A DNA stretch of 64,000 nucleotides from an uncultured Ruminococcus sp. Its GTDB lineage: Bacteria; Bacillota; Clostridia; Oscillospirales; Ruminococcaceae. The stretch lies in contig NZ_CAMKRR010000001.1 of assembly GCF_946415235.1 (NCBI RefSeq), forward strand, positions 1 through 64,000. Direction: 5' to 3'. Below are positions 1-8,366 of this stretch, in pieces; within the stretch, counting starts at the first letter, position 1; each line of letters starts with the position of its first letter. Position numbers and translations under genes: made by a program. The notes under the pieces were generated by a model. It was not told the DNA's origin. It made no database searches and was given only the letters and a program-made list of their open reading frames with translations.

Positions 1-8
1 TGAAAAAT

Positions 9-160
9 GCTGTGTTTGCTGTGTAAGGTGTGTATTTGCCGATTCTGCGTTGGTTATTTTACACAGCAATACACAGCAATACACAGCGCTTACACAGCAA
101 CGGAACAGCAGGTGTGTAAAAAGCTCCGCGATATATAGCCTTTTACACAGCATACACAGC
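9..160. repeat. Iteron-like array of TACACAGC
   Basis: The octamer TACACAGC occurs at 60-67, 70-77, 80-87, 91-98, 144-151 and 153-160, mostly at 10-11 bp spacing. Inverted copies lie at 9-16 (last base differs) and 18-25. Helical-turn spacing plus flanking inverted copies is the layout of initiator iterons, integrase arm sites or an oriT region. No replication initiator is visible in the window, so the role is undecided. The mobC gene 300 bp downstream favours a mobile-element function. Confidence 0.6.
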
Positions 161-257
161 AAACACACCGATTTTGAAATCCATTTCAGTTTTTTCGGAA
201 AGGGAAAAATCAAAATTTCCGAAAAAGTTATCAGGCACTGAAGTGCATTTTGGAAGG

Positions 258-335
258 GAGCAAGCATAGCCTTTGTAAAGACACTTCGGCGGTTTCTGAA
301 GAAACTGTACTTGCTCTTTTGAAGGAGAGCAAGCA
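258..335. repeat. Short direct repeats GAGCAAGCA upstream of mobC
   Basis: GAGCAAGCA occurs at 258-266 and 327-335, each followed by a similar GCCT-containing stretch, and again at 785-793 at the very end of mobC. The stretch 241-456 holds no convincing gene. The repeats bracket mobC and could be relics of a transfer origin or the endpoints of a deletion that removed the relaxase. This is inference from position only. Confidence 0.35.
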
Positions 336-456
336 ACGCCTGTGTCATTACACTTTCGATTTTACAAGAAAAATCTCATCAAAGGCAGCAGACATTACTG
401 GGAGATTCCCAGACCCTTTTCGATGATGTTTATGATATTTTTCAAGGAGGGAAGAT

Positions 457-786
457 ATGGCAAACCGTGTAAGGAAACACATGATTAATTTCTATGTTGA
501 TGACGATGAACTTGCAGCTATCAGGCTGAAAATGAGCAAAATGAATATGACCAATCAATCGCTGTATATGAGAAAAATGGCTCTTGAAGGTCGTATCATA
601 AAAGTGGACTATTCCGTTTTCAATGATATCGCAAGTTCCATTTCCGGCGTATCAAGAAACATTAATCAGATAGCAAAACGTATCAATGCTACCGATAACA
701 TTTATGCAGAGGATATGCAGCAGATAGAACAGACTCAGGAGAATATATGGAAGTTATTGAAAAAGATACTTTCAAAACTTCTCTGA
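457..786 (+). CDS. mobC: MobC-like mobilisation accessory protein
   Basis: This 109-aa protein has an N-terminal stretch (residues 1-45) that fits a ribbon-helix-helix DNA-binding fold. A C-terminal region contains the MobC-type sequence SGVSRNINQIAKRINAT around residues 63-79. MobC proteins bind near the nick site of oriT and help the relaxase start DNA transfer. The start is set by a strong AAGGAGG ribosome binding site. The relaxase gene that normally follows mobC is absent; an integrase gene follows instead, so this looks like a leftover of a mobilisation module. Family assignment is good; activity is doubtful without a relaxase. Confidence 0.8.
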   Translation: MANRVRKHMINFYVDDDELAAIRLKMSKMNMTNQSLYMRKMALEGRIIKVDYSVFNDIASSISGVSRNINQIAKRINATDNIYAEDMQQIEQTQENIWKLLKKILSKLL

Positions 787-855
787 GCAAGCAGACATTG
801 TTGATCGACAAAAACTGGCAGTTGTCCTTTCCATGTAATTCACCAACTGCAAGTA

Positions 856-884
856 TTGACTTTAAAGTGTAAAAGTGGTATAAT
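856..884 (+). promoter_or_regulatory. Promoter of the integrase gene
   Basis: TTGACT (856-861) and TATAAT (879-884) are separated by exactly 17 bp. The integrase start codon with a GAGGAGG ribosome binding site is 46 bp downstream. Confidence 0.75.
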
Positions 885-929
885 CAGCGTGGAAAGGTAC
901 GCTGTAATATTATCGAGGAGGTAATTATT

Positions 930-2120
930 ATGGCCAGTATCACAAAACGAGGCGGCAGTTATCTTATCAAGGTAAGCTGCGGCTATAATTGCAAAGGCAA
1001 GCAGATGGTTCAGACTATTACTTGGAAACCTGAACCAGGAATGTCAGCTAAACAAATAGAAAAGGAGGTCAACAGGCAGGCTGTATTATTTGAAGAAGCC
1101 TGCAATCAGGGGTATCAGAGTTCGGCAGTAAAGTTTGAAGTGATGGGAGAAGAGTGGTTTAAAAACTATGCAAGGATAAATCTCAGAAAAACTACGGAAG
1201 AGAGAATGCGCCGTTTGTGTCCGAGAGTGTATTCTGCAATAGGTCATCTCCGCATGGATAAGATAACGCCGCGACATATTCAGGCGTTTATCAATTCGCT
1301 TTCCGAGAAAGGCGCCAATATGCTTAACGGAGAGCCGCTCTCACCTAAAACGATCAGACACTATCACAGCTTTATATCGGAAGTTTTTACGTATGGTGAA
1401 AGAATGGGAGTAGTCAGCGAAAATCCGTGCGAGAAAGTGATCCTGCCAAAGATACAATACACTGAAAAGCAGATATACACATCAGAGGACATACAAAGAA
1501 TACTGGTATTGCTTGAAAAAGAGCCGCTTCAGTTCAGAGTATTTTTCACACTGATGATATACAGTGGCTTCCGCCGCGGCGAAATGCTTGGTCTGGAGTG
1601 GAAAGATGTGGATTTCGAGAACAACATCATCAGTATAAGACGCACAAGCAACTATCTTAAACCCATCGGAACATACACCGATACGACAAAAACAAAGCGC
1701 TCACAGAGAACGCTGAAATTTCCCGAACAGATCATTGAACTTCTGAAACTTTACAAAGAAGAGCAGGATATGCAGGCGTTGAAGTTCGGTGATAAGTGGA
1801 TCGACAACGACAGGCTGTTTGTAAAATGGAACGGCGAACCTATGTATAACGGAATACCGTATTCGTGGTTCAAGAGATTCTGTGACCGGAATGATATACC
1901 GTTCCACGGGATCCATTCATTCAGGCACACCTTCGCTTCGCTCCTTGTCAATCAGGGAGTGGATATTGTTACGGTATCAGGAGCGTTAGGACATTCAGTA
2001 GTTTCAACAACGAGCAATATCTACTGTCATATGCTTGATGAAGCAAGGGCGAAGATCACCGAAGCTATCACTGCATCACTGGATTTTTCGGACAAAAAAA
2101 CAGAGCCACAAGGTGCTTGA
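930..2120 (+). CDS. int: Tyrosine recombinase / phage-type integrase
   Basis: This 396-aa site-specific recombinase would integrate or excise a mobile element. Residues 1-60 resemble the AP2-like arm-binding domain of Tn916-type integrases. Residues 60-170 form the SAM-like core-binding domain. The C-terminal catalytic domain shows the conserved Arg in SGFRRGEMLGLEWKDV, the HSFRHTFASLL box (H-x-x-R) and a late catalytic Tyr in SNIYCHMLDEA. All catalytic residues appear present and the length is normal, so it may be active. It has its own promoter and a hairpin at its stop codon. It sits beside a stand-alone mobC, suggesting an integrative mobilisable element whose other parts lie left of the window or were lost. 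Confidence 0.9.
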   Translation: MASITKRGGSYLIKVSCGYNCKGKQMVQTITWKPEPGMSAKQIEKEVNRQAVLFEEACNQGYQSSAVKFEVMGEEWFKNYARINLRKTTEERMRRLCPRVYSAIGHLRMDKITPRHIQAFINSLSEKGANMLNGEPLSPKTIRHYHSFISEVFTYGERMGVVSENPCEKVILPKIQYTEKQIYTSEDIQRILVLLEKEPLQFRVFFTLMIYSGFRRGEMLGLEWKDVDFENNIISIRRTSNYLKPIGTYTDTTKTKRSQRTLKFPEQIIELLKLYKEEQDMQALKFGDKWIDNDRLFVKWNGEPMYNGIPYSWFKRFCDRNDIPFHGIHSFRHTFASLLVNQGVDIVTVSGALGHSVVSTTSNIYCHMLDEARAKITEAITASLDFSDKKTEPQGA

Positions 2121-2133
2121 CCTATTGGCTCTG
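2101..2133 (+). terminator. Hairpin at the end of int
   Basis: CAGAGCCA (2101-2108) pairs perfectly with TGGCTCTG (2126-2133) and straddles the integrase stop codon. The 17-nt loop and the lack of a long T tract make it a weak intrinsic terminator candidate. Confidence 0.4.
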
Positions 2134-2208
2134 AAACGGTATATTGTTCGATTATTTAGTAAAGAACAAACAAAGAACAAATTGCATAAGAGCAAAATGT
2201 GAAATCAC

Positions 2209-2234
2209 GGGAATGGCTATATATAGCCATTCCC
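2209..2234. repeat. Perfect 26-bp palindrome
   Basis: GGGAATGGCTATA is followed immediately by its exact reverse complement with no spacer. It lies between int and the next minus-strand gene. It could be a recombination or regulator site, or a terminator between converging genes, although no T tract follows. Confidence 0.6.
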
Positions 2235-2253
2235 ACAGCTTAAAACTGTAAGA

Positions 2254-2273
2254 GGTACTCAAAAATGAGACAA
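2254..2273 (+). repeat. Left copy of a 20-bp inverted repeat (partner 29559-29578)
   Basis: GGTACTCAAAAATGAGACAA matches the reverse complement of 29559-29578 at 19 of 20 positions. The pair encloses the 27.3-kb stretch holding the restriction, recombinase, conjugation and defence genes. The orientation is inverted, so simple excision between them is not expected. Confidence 0.55.
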
Positions 2274-2305
2274 TTTAGTCGCTGTACTCGTTTAACTCAT
2301 TATAC

Positions 2306-2575
2306 TCATTTTACACGCATAATGTCTTGGTCTTGATCAATACTATCTTCTGACGACTTTGTATTCTTGAGTTGAATAGTTTGTAGTTCCTCTTCTTTTA
2401 CTGGTTTTCCCTCGTAAAAGTCCGCTCCATAAACTGGAGCAGTTGGTTTAACCCATTTGCCATCAATATATTCCATGACACGATAATCGCTACTAAGGCC
2501 GACAATTCGGTCGTTTTCAAGTTTTACGATACTTTCCATATGAGATTTCATTATTTGGTACTCTTTTGGAATCAA
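2306..2575 (-). CDS. Small protein coupled to the Mrr gene
   Basis: This 89-aa protein is not recognised. It begins inside the end of the Mrr-like gene with a 4-bp overlap, so the two are translationally coupled and probably work together. It has no membrane segment or signal peptide; the C-terminal third is rich in charged and Gln/Ser residues. A companion or regulator of the neighbouring nuclease is the natural guess from context only. Confidence 0.6.
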   Translation of the reverse strand: MIPKEYQIMKSHMESIVKLENDRIVGLSSDYRVMEYIDGKWVKPTAPVYGADFYEGKPVKEEELQTIQLKNTKSSEDSIDQDQDIMRVK

Positions 2576-3501
2576 GCTTCGAAATAGTCTGTATCGGCAA
2601 TATATGAAACTACTTCTTTAACCTTGAAGTTGTACTTTATCATTAGATCAATGAGTTTATTGCCATCAATTAGCGTAACCGGCGTTCCACCCGCACGAGA
2701 ACTTTCGATCGCGTCTTTAGAGTAATACGACGTCGTTATGAAGATTCCATAGTCTGCTCTATGAGTATCTACTGCGCCGCGTAAGTTGTTTATATCTGCA
2801 GAGCCGACTGGATTATCTCTGTATTTTTTGCATTGAATCGCAACGCGAGTAGTTTTTAGACTTTGCTCATCTAGACAATAAGCGAAACCGTCTATTCCTC
2901 CGTCTCCTGATTTGTTTATGCCTTTCACGAGATCTATGTCGAACCCCATTCTTTTTAATAAGCCTCGCGAGAATTGCTCGAACCTATATGGATTGAGATT
3001 TAGAATAGCTTCGAGGATATCATTGCGCCACCCCTGGCCAACTTCTTTTTCGAGGTCGCTAACGTCTTGTTCTCCAAGATCTTCAATCGTGCTTTCGTCT
3101 GCTTTTCTGTTTTTCCTCTCTTCGGCCTTCTTTTCCCAATAAGGTCGTGACTTGGCGTAGATATCCTGCTCGAAATTTATGGCGTTAGCGTCTATGTTAA
3201 GTCCGTCTGTAGTTAGCTTAATGGGCATATTGCGCCCATAAGTTAAGATTCCAGCAAGGGAAAGGTTTTTAAGTGCAAAATTGCGCCCAAACCAGTACGG
3301 AGTATACTTGTTGCCTTTTTCTGTTATTTTCGTGAAGTTAATTTCGTTTTCGGTGAAGTCCGTATATGACGGTATTAATTTATCTATTTGCGAAACGCCT
3401 TCTAGTTCTCCGCCGTTTTCCTGCAAGATTTTAATAATAGGAATAAAAAAGCTTTGCTCGTTCCTCAATGCCCTAATTCTTTCTTCTGATAGCTGATCCA
3501 T
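2572..3501 (-). CDS. mrr: Mrr-family type IV-like restriction endonuclease
   Basis: This 309-aa protein has an N-terminal winged-helix-like Mrr_N region (about residues 1-110), a charged linker, and a C-terminal PD-(D/E)xK nuclease domain. The nuclease motif is visible as GDGGIDGFAYCLDEQ followed by VAIQCKKYRDNP, giving the Asp and the Q-x-K catalytic signature. Mrr enzymes cut DNA carrying foreign methylation. The gene starts with ATG after a GAGAGGTA ribosome binding site and overlaps the next small gene by 4 bp. It is the leftmost defence gene of the island. Confidence 0.85.
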   Translation of the reverse strand: MDQLSEERIRALRNEQSFFIPIIKILQENGGELEGVSQIDKLIPSYTDFTENEINFTKITEKGNKYTPYWFGRNFALKNLSLAGILTYGRNMPIKLTTDGLNIDANAINFEQDIYAKSRPYWEKKAEERKNRKADESTIEDLGEQDVSDLEKEVGQGWRNDILEAILNLNPYRFEQFSRGLLKRMGFDIDLVKGINKSGDGGIDGFAYCLDEQSLKTTRVAIQCKKYRDNPVGSADINNLRGAVDTHRADYGIFITTSYYSKDAIESSRAGGTPVTLIDGNKLIDLMIKYNFKVKEVVSYIADTDYFEA

Positions 3502-3624
3502 GGATAATATTTACCTCTCAATTACGCTAGCACTTTATATAATTCTATCATGACAGAAAAGAATTAAGGTTTTACTATTTTAGCTCATGCTTGAAAATGT
3601 ATCCCAATATGCTAGTTTTTAGTT

Positions 3625-4389
3625 ATGGATACTAAATGGATTGTATTCTGGGCACTTTTTATTCCTGTGCTCATCTATAAGCCTATAAAGAAGGCTATTT
3701 CTTCTCGTGCGGATTTTAATCATAAACAACGAGCCATTCGATATAGTAAAGGGCTCGACAAAGTATGCTTAATAATTAGAGAAGATGCTCGTCTGTTTTT
3801 TGCTATGACTGATAGTAGGTGTAATACGCCTCTTTTTCATATTATTAAAGCTTATACTACTTTTGTTGATTGTTTTTATTCTTCCCTAGTTGAGATTTAT
3901 GGCGATAGCATTATGGGAATGCCTTCAGCCTTGAAACGATATTTTAATAATTTTGGTGTAAAGGTATATGAACATAAAAATAGCAAGTATCGTTATAAAT
4001 ATTCGGCTCGAATCTACGGGTTTATATTTGGGCTTTTACTAGTAAAGAATTCTACGGTGAAGCGCTGCGGAATTAATAGAAAAAAGGCAATTTCATTTTT
4101 ATCAAATAAAGTATTTTTAGGTGAATGTAATGAATATGCTACTAAGAGTTTTAACCGATGTTTACTGTATGTATCTGAATTAAACTCATTAGGCGAATCA
4201 AATGAAAAGTCCAAATACGAAATAAAAATAGCTGTTTCATTTTTAGGATTAAACGCAAAAGATCTTAATAAATATCATAATCTTGAAAGTGCATTAAGGA
4301 CTTCTTTTGCGACGGCGACACTTAAGGCATTGAACGAGATTGATACCTCAAGTATTGATGATTTAATAAGCGAAAAGTTCATTAAGTAA
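3625..4389 (+). CDS. Orphan protein with N-terminal membrane segment
   Basis: This 254-aa protein is not recognised. A hydrophobic segment near residues 5-19 (IVFWALFIPVLIY) could anchor it in the membrane, leaving a basic, mostly helical cytoplasmic part. It is the only plus-strand gene between int and 18.8 kb, is AT-rich relative to its neighbours, and lacks a good ribosome binding site, so expression is uncertain. A strong bidirectional terminator follows. Its place between Mrr and the recombinases suggests cargo of the element. Confidence 0.5.
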   Translation: MDTKWIVFWALFIPVLIYKPIKKAISSRADFNHKQRAIRYSKGLDKVCLIIREDARLFFAMTDSRCNTPLFHIIKAYTTFVDCFYSSLVEIYGDSIMGMPSALKRYFNNFGVKVYEHKNSKYRYKYSARIYGFIFGLLLVKNSTVKRCGINRKKAISFLSNKVFLGECNEYATKSFNRCLLYVSELNSLGESNEKSKYEIKIAVSFLGLNAKDLNKYHNLESALRTSFATATLKALNEIDTSSIDDLISEKFIK

Positions 4390-4390
4390 A

Positions 4391-4416
4391 AAGGCTCCGC
4401 AAAGAAACGGAGCCTT
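4391..4416. terminator. Bidirectional terminator between converging genes
   Basis: AAGGCTCCG (4391-4399) and CGGAGCCTT (4408-4416) form a perfect 9-bp stem with an 8-nt loop. It lies between the ends of the plus-strand orphan gene and the minus-strand recombinase gene. Confidence 0.8.
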
Positions 4417-4436
4417 ATTATGGCATCAATAGTCGA

Positions 4437-6029
4437 TTATTTGTCAGTTTTTTCATCAATAGAAATACTCATATCTGAGCCATCCTTGAATTGAAAACTT
4501 AGCTGGTTATCGGCGTAAATGGTTATTTTGTCTACAAAAGCATACCAAAGATCTTCGTTGAACTCTTCAATTATTCTATCGTCTGCTTTTAACGCGTCGA
4601 GATAAATAGCTATTTTTTCTTGTTGCGCTTTTATTGCGGCTATTTCGGTATTGAGTTCTGAGATTTCCTTTTCGATGGCTTGAAAGCGTAGCTCGGCTTC
4701 ATTAAACCTTTGGGTATAATCATCTTGGTTTTGTAGTCTGCTAGCATTTGAATCAACCAAATCCTTGAGAGCTTTATATGCTTCGTCGTATTCGGCTTCT
4801 TTGAATTCTAGCTTTTTCTCCAAAACCGATGTATCGATTAAGCTATTAATACGCTTTTGCGCCTTACTTATATATGCTTCTTTGTCTTCTATTAAGCAAT
4901 TGAATACTTCTATAAAAGCAACCTTTAGCTGTTCATCGCGAATATTTGGAGTTTTGCATATATGTTGGCCTTTATACTTTGAATTACAAAACCATATATG
5001 GCTTTTATATTTCGTTTTTGAATGCCAAACTTTGCGACCATAATAAGCGCCACAGTCCCCGCAGATGATTTTGTTCGAGAATGGCCCGGTATTCCTTTTG
5101 TGCTGATCTTTCCGTTTAGCGATTTCATTCTGCACTAAATCAAATACGGCAGGACTTATAATCGCTGGGTGTGAGCCTTCTATATAATACTGTGGTAATT
5201 GTCCGGTATTCTTTCCGCGCTTTTTATTAAGCCAGTCGACTGCATATGTCTTCTGAAGTAGTGCATCGCCTTTATATTTTTCATTCGATAGAATACTTAG
5301 TATTGTCCTTACGCGCCAGCACTTACCGTTCATTGGCGTAGGAATACCTTCTCTATCAAGAGTGTTGGCTATTTCGCGATATCCCATTCCCTTTAGGAAC
5401 ATGGAATATATTCTTCGAACAATTATAGCCTCTTCTTCGTTGATTCTAGGTTTACCGTCTTCGCCGCGTTCATATCCAAGAAAGCCTCTATAAGCCATGT
5501 ATACCTTACCGTCTGCCATACTTTTACGCTTGCCCCAGGTTACATTCTCGCTAATGGAACGGCTTTCCTCCTGTGCTATTGATGACATTATCGTAAGCAT
5601 GAGCTCGCCTTTAGAGTCCATAGAATAAATGTTCTCTTTCTCAAAATATACCTCGACACCTTTTTCCTTCAATTTCCTAATAGTTACGAGTGAATCTACG
5701 GTATTACGGGCAAAGCGAGAGATAGACTTAGTTAGTATGAGATCGATCTTACCGGCAAGAGCATCATCAACCATGCGCTTAAAGCCTTCACGATGTTTAG
5801 TATTAGTGCCAGAAATGCCTTCATCCGCATATATACCAGCAAATTCCCATTCTGGGTTGCTCTGAATGTAATTAGTATAGAAATTGACCTGTGTCTCGTA
5901 GCTAGACTGTTGCTCTTCCTGCTCAGTGGAGACACGGGCATATGCAGCAACACGTCTTTTACGCACAGTACCGTCCTTTTCCGATAGTAGCAATGACGGT
6001 TTCGCTTCAATCTTTCTAACGGTAGCCAT
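4437..6029 (-). CDS. Large serine recombinase (second of pair)
   Basis: This 530-aa protein has an N-terminal resolvase catalytic domain (about 25-170) with the nucleophilic Ser in AAYARVSTEQEEQ. A Recombinase domain (about 190-290) follows, then a zinc ribbon (CGDCG near residue 320 with a later C...C pair), then a long coiled coil and a C-terminal domain. Large serine recombinases integrate and excise elements at short att sites. It starts 2 bp after the stop of another recombinase gene, with a clear AAGGAGG ribosome binding site. A tandem pair resembles the ccrA/ccrB arrangement of SCC elements, where both genes take part in excision. Confidence 0.92.
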   Translation of the reverse strand: MATVRKIEAKPSLLLSEKDGTVRKRRVAAYARVSTEQEEQQSSYETQVNFYTNYIQSNPEWEFAGIYADEGISGTNTKHREGFKRMVDDALAGKIDLILTKSISRFARNTVDSLVTIRKLKEKGVEVYFEKENIYSMDSKGELMLTIMSSIAQEESRSISENVTWGKRKSMADGKVYMAYRGFLGYERGEDGKPRINEEEAIIVRRIYSMFLKGMGYREIANTLDREGIPTPMNGKCWRVRTILSILSNEKYKGDALLQKTYAVDWLNKKRGKNTGQLPQYYIEGSHPAIISPAVFDLVQNEIAKRKDQHKRNTGPFSNKIICGDCGAYYGRKVWHSKTKYKSHIWFCNSKYKGQHICKTPNIRDEQLKVAFIEVFNCLIEDKEAYISKAQKRINSLIDTSVLEKKLEFKEAEYDEAYKALKDLVDSNASRLQNQDDYTQRFNEAELRFQAIEKEISELNTEIAAIKAQQEKIAIYLDALKADDRIIEEFNEDLWYAFVDKITIYADNQLSFQFKDGSDMSISIDEKTDK

Positions 6030-6031
6030 AC

Positions 6032-7333
6032 TTAGACCTCCTTTTTCTTTTGCCTATTTTCTATGGCTTTCTGCCTAGCTGCCTCGCGCATTTCTTCAGT
6101 CCACGAGCAGCTCCTAGATCGATAACGCCAGGGGATAATATCTTTGCGTCCGTCTTTATAACGTAACTCTATGGTTTGATTATTATTTACAACTATCTTT
6201 TCAAGCCGTTCTTTCATAGTTACAAGAGACTCATCTTTCAGCTGTTCGGCTACCAAAGATGTAAGCATATCCTCTCGAATCTGCTTTGAATCGCAATACC
6301 CCCTGCCAAAGTCGTTATACGTCTTGCATATCCAGATATATTTGCCGCTATTCTTTCGTCTGCGCAGCTTTTCGCCACAGACACCACAATACAGAATCCC
6401 AGAGAATTCGTAATTATCATGAGGTGCCATATGTTTCTTATGAGTGCAGCTGCGTCGACCTATTTCCGCCTGAACCTCTTCGAATGTCTTTTCATCAATA
6501 ATCGCCTCATGGGCATCGATAACCTCATACATAGGCTTTTCTCCGTTGTTCATTACGGATTTCTTAGAAATATAGTCCTTATGATAGGTCTTTTGGAGCA
6601 GCAAGTATCCAGTATAGGCCTTATTCTTGAGCATTTCATATATTACAGCCGGTTGCCATTTCTTATCAAAGCGAGTCGGAACGCCTTCGTCGCGCAGGAT
6701 TTTAGCAATCTTAGTTACGCCAAGTCCGGATAAGTACATTTCAAATATGCGCTTTACGACCTCTGCTTCTGCCGGAAAAATCTCAAATTTTCCATTTTTA
6801 AGCCTGTATCCGTAATGATGGCAAGTGTTGGGTTGTCCATTTTCGAACATTCTCCTAATGCGCCATAGCTGATTTTCGCTCGCAGATCGCGCTTCTTCCT
6901 GCGCATACGAAGCTAGGAGCGTAATCATAAACTCGCCCTCAGAGCTTAAAGTATGGATATTTTCTTTTTCAAAATAAACGTCTATGTTTAGGAGCCTTAA
7001 CTCCCTAATGGCATTCAGGAGCGTCACAGTGTTACGCGCGAAACGGGTTATAGACTTTGTGAGTATCATGTCTATTTTTCCGTCACGGCTATCCTGCAGC
7101 ATTCGCTGGAAATCAGGACGCTCTTCTTTTGTTCCCGAAATACCTTCGTCTGCATATATCTCGACAAGCTCCCAGTTGGGATGCATAGATATATACTCGT
7201 TGTAGTAGCTTATCTGCGCCGACAAGGAATGAATCATAGAATCCTTACCGGTAGAGACACGCGTATATGCTGCAACTTTCTTTTTCGCTATCGTTGGTAT
7301 AATTCTAGATTCTATAACTTTTATCTTTGACAT
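6032..7333 (-). CDS. Large serine recombinase (first of pair)
   Basis: This 433-aa protein has a resolvase catalytic domain with the active Ser in AAYTRVSTGKDS, a Recombinase domain around residues 180-280, and a zinc ribbon with CGVCG near residue 315. It lacks most of the long coiled coil of its downstream partner and is about 100 aa shorter. The two share domain order but differ in sequence, so they are not a recent duplication. A strong AAGGAGG ribosome binding site precedes the ATG. Confidence 0.92.
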   Translation of the reverse strand: MSKIKVIESRIIPTIAKKKVAAYTRVSTGKDSMIHSLSAQISYYNEYISMHPNWELVEIYADEGISGTKEERPDFQRMLQDSRDGKIDMILTKSITRFARNTVTLLNAIRELRLLNIDVYFEKENIHTLSSEGEFMITLLASYAQEEARSASENQLWRIRRMFENGQPNTCHHYGYRLKNGKFEIFPAEAEVVKRIFEMYLSGLGVTKIAKILRDEGVPTRFDKKWQPAVIYEMLKNKAYTGYLLLQKTYHKDYISKKSVMNNGEKPMYEVIDAHEAIIDEKTFEEVQAEIGRRSCTHKKHMAPHDNYEFSGILYCGVCGEKLRRRKNSGKYIWICKTYNDFGRGYCDSKQIREDMLTSLVAEQLKDESLVTMKERLEKIVVNNNQTIELRYKDGRKDIIPWRYRSRSCSWTEEMREAARQKAIENRQKKKEV

Positions 7334-7353
7334 ATCATATCCCTCCTTGTAGT

Positions 7354-7379
7354 GTGGCGGCCTCCTTAGAGACCGCCAC
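7354..7379 (-). other. Hairpin in the leader of the recombinase pair
   Basis: GTGGCGG (7354-7360) pairs perfectly with CCGCCAC (7373-7379). In the minus-strand transcript the loop contains AAGGAGG. It separates the DUF4314 gene from the recombinase genes and has no T tract, so an mRNA-processing or regulatory role is as likely as termination. Confidence 0.5.
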
Positions 7380-7387
7380 TAATGTAC

Positions 7388-7621
7388 TTATTCGTTGACT
7401 TTACGAATACTATCCACGCCGTAAGCCACACCGAGTCCAGAGCCGTTATCCCAAGCAACAAAGATTGTGCCCATGTCATCGATAATTTTTACTGTTCCTT
7501 TGAGTCCAGGAGTCAGCTTTGTATACGGATCGTCCATATATACAAGTTCAACTCTAGTTCCTGCTGGATAAGTTTCTTTCAGACGCTTGAGCGCGCTTTC
7601 GCTGATATTTCTATCTCGCAT
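7388..7621 (-). CDS. DUF4314 small protein
   Basis: This 77-aa protein matches the DUF4314 pattern: YPAGTRVELVYMDDPYT, then a GLKGTVKIIDDMGTIFVAWDNG-like SH3-fold stretch, then GLGVAYGVDSI. DUF4314 proteins are frequent on Clostridia conjugative elements; their function is unknown. The ATG at 7621 was preferred over an in-frame GTG three codons upstream because AGGAGG then sits 8 nt before it. Confidence 0.75.
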   Translation of the reverse strand: MRDRNISESALKRLKETYPAGTRVELVYMDDPYTKLTPGLKGTVKIIDDMGTIFVAWDNGSGLGVAYGVDSIRKVNE

Positions 7622-7689
7622 AGGTTTCACCTCCTTTTGATCATCATATCTATCACTCTTTTCAGAGGAGAAAGCAAGTCTTCTTTGTA

Positions 7690-8136
7690 TTATTTTTGGT
7701 TACTAGAAATAGCATCATAAAGCCTCTGAACATCAAGTCCGCAATCTTTATATCCTTCGGCAATTACACGCGCATAATAAGGTGACGGATGATTGTATGA
7801 GAAAGCAGGATTATCGTTCATGATATAGGCCATGCCACTATACAGCTCGCCGTTTATATTTATTTCGATTGTTTCCTTGCGATAAAGATGCGGGTACCCC
7901 TCGTAAATATCGAGTGATTTCTCGTCTTTGGGGCGTATTTTCCATACCAGTACCGGAACGCTGCCTCCATTAGCTTTTTCTATAGTTGCGACGGCGGAGC
8001 CATATCTGCCATAAAAGCGTAGGCGATAATCTTTTATCTCGCCAACCGCAACGGCAACTGCTGTTCTGCAACGATGCCTCATCTGCGTAACATTCATGTT
8101 TGAACCATAGGCAACATAAAGCTTCTCGTTTTTCAT
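7690..8136 (-). CDS. Gamma-glutamylcyclotransferase-fold protein
   Basis: This 148-aa protein shows the GGCT/AIG2 signature YVAYGSNMN at residues 7-15 and the region YEGYPHLYRKETIEI with the expected catalytic Glu. The fold converts gamma-glutamyl amides to 5-oxoproline plus the free amine, so it can undo gamma-glutamyl bonds. It is cotranscribed with an amidoligase 0.75 kb upstream. Comparative genomics has linked such pairs to peptide or cell-wall modification on mobile elements. A good ribosome binding site (GGAGG) precedes the ATG. The substrate is unknown. Confidence 0.85.
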   Translation of the reverse strand: MKNEKLYVAYGSNMNVTQMRHRCRTAVAVAVGEIKDYRLRFYGRYGSAVATIEKANGGSVPVLVWKIRPKDEKSLDIYEGYPHLYRKETIEININGELYSGMAYIMNDNPAFSYNHPSPYYARVIAEGYKDCGLDVQRLYDAISSNQK

Positions 8137-8150
8137 ATCAGTACCTCCGA

Positions 8151-8366
8151 TTATTCGTCATCTTCGTCATCAACGGACACGATATTTACATATTCGCTAA
8201 TAATACAAAGCGCTTCTTCATAGCTACTAGATGAGAATACTCTATTCCTCATTTCCTTAGCCTGCGCATTTAGTCCGTGCTTTTTGAGTGTTCTCGAGGC
8301 GATGCCTACGAGATTAAAGATATTACCGTCCGCACCAATTAACGGACAATTCGGCTTAGTAGTCAT
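8151..8366 (-). CDS. Small acidic-tailed protein
   Basis: This 71-aa protein ends in SVDDEDDE. The motif DGNIFNLVGIASRTLKKHGL suggests a small helical protein of a type often found on Clostridia plasmids and conjugative elements. The ATG at 8366 was chosen because AAGGAGG lies just upstream; longer in-frame versions lack one. The gene overlaps the end of the upstream gene by 11 bp. Confidence 0.7.
   Translation of the reverse strand: MTTKPNCPLIGADGNIFNLVGIASRTLKKHGLNAQAKEMRNRVFSSSSYEEALCIISEYVNIVSVDDEDDE

Noticed and set aside
60-170. CRISPR array
   Set aside because: The repeated octamers are too short, lack 30-40 bp spacers, and no cas gene is in the window.
50-241. A 63-aa frame over the iteron array
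   Set aside because: Composition reflects the repeats only, and there is no ribosome binding site.
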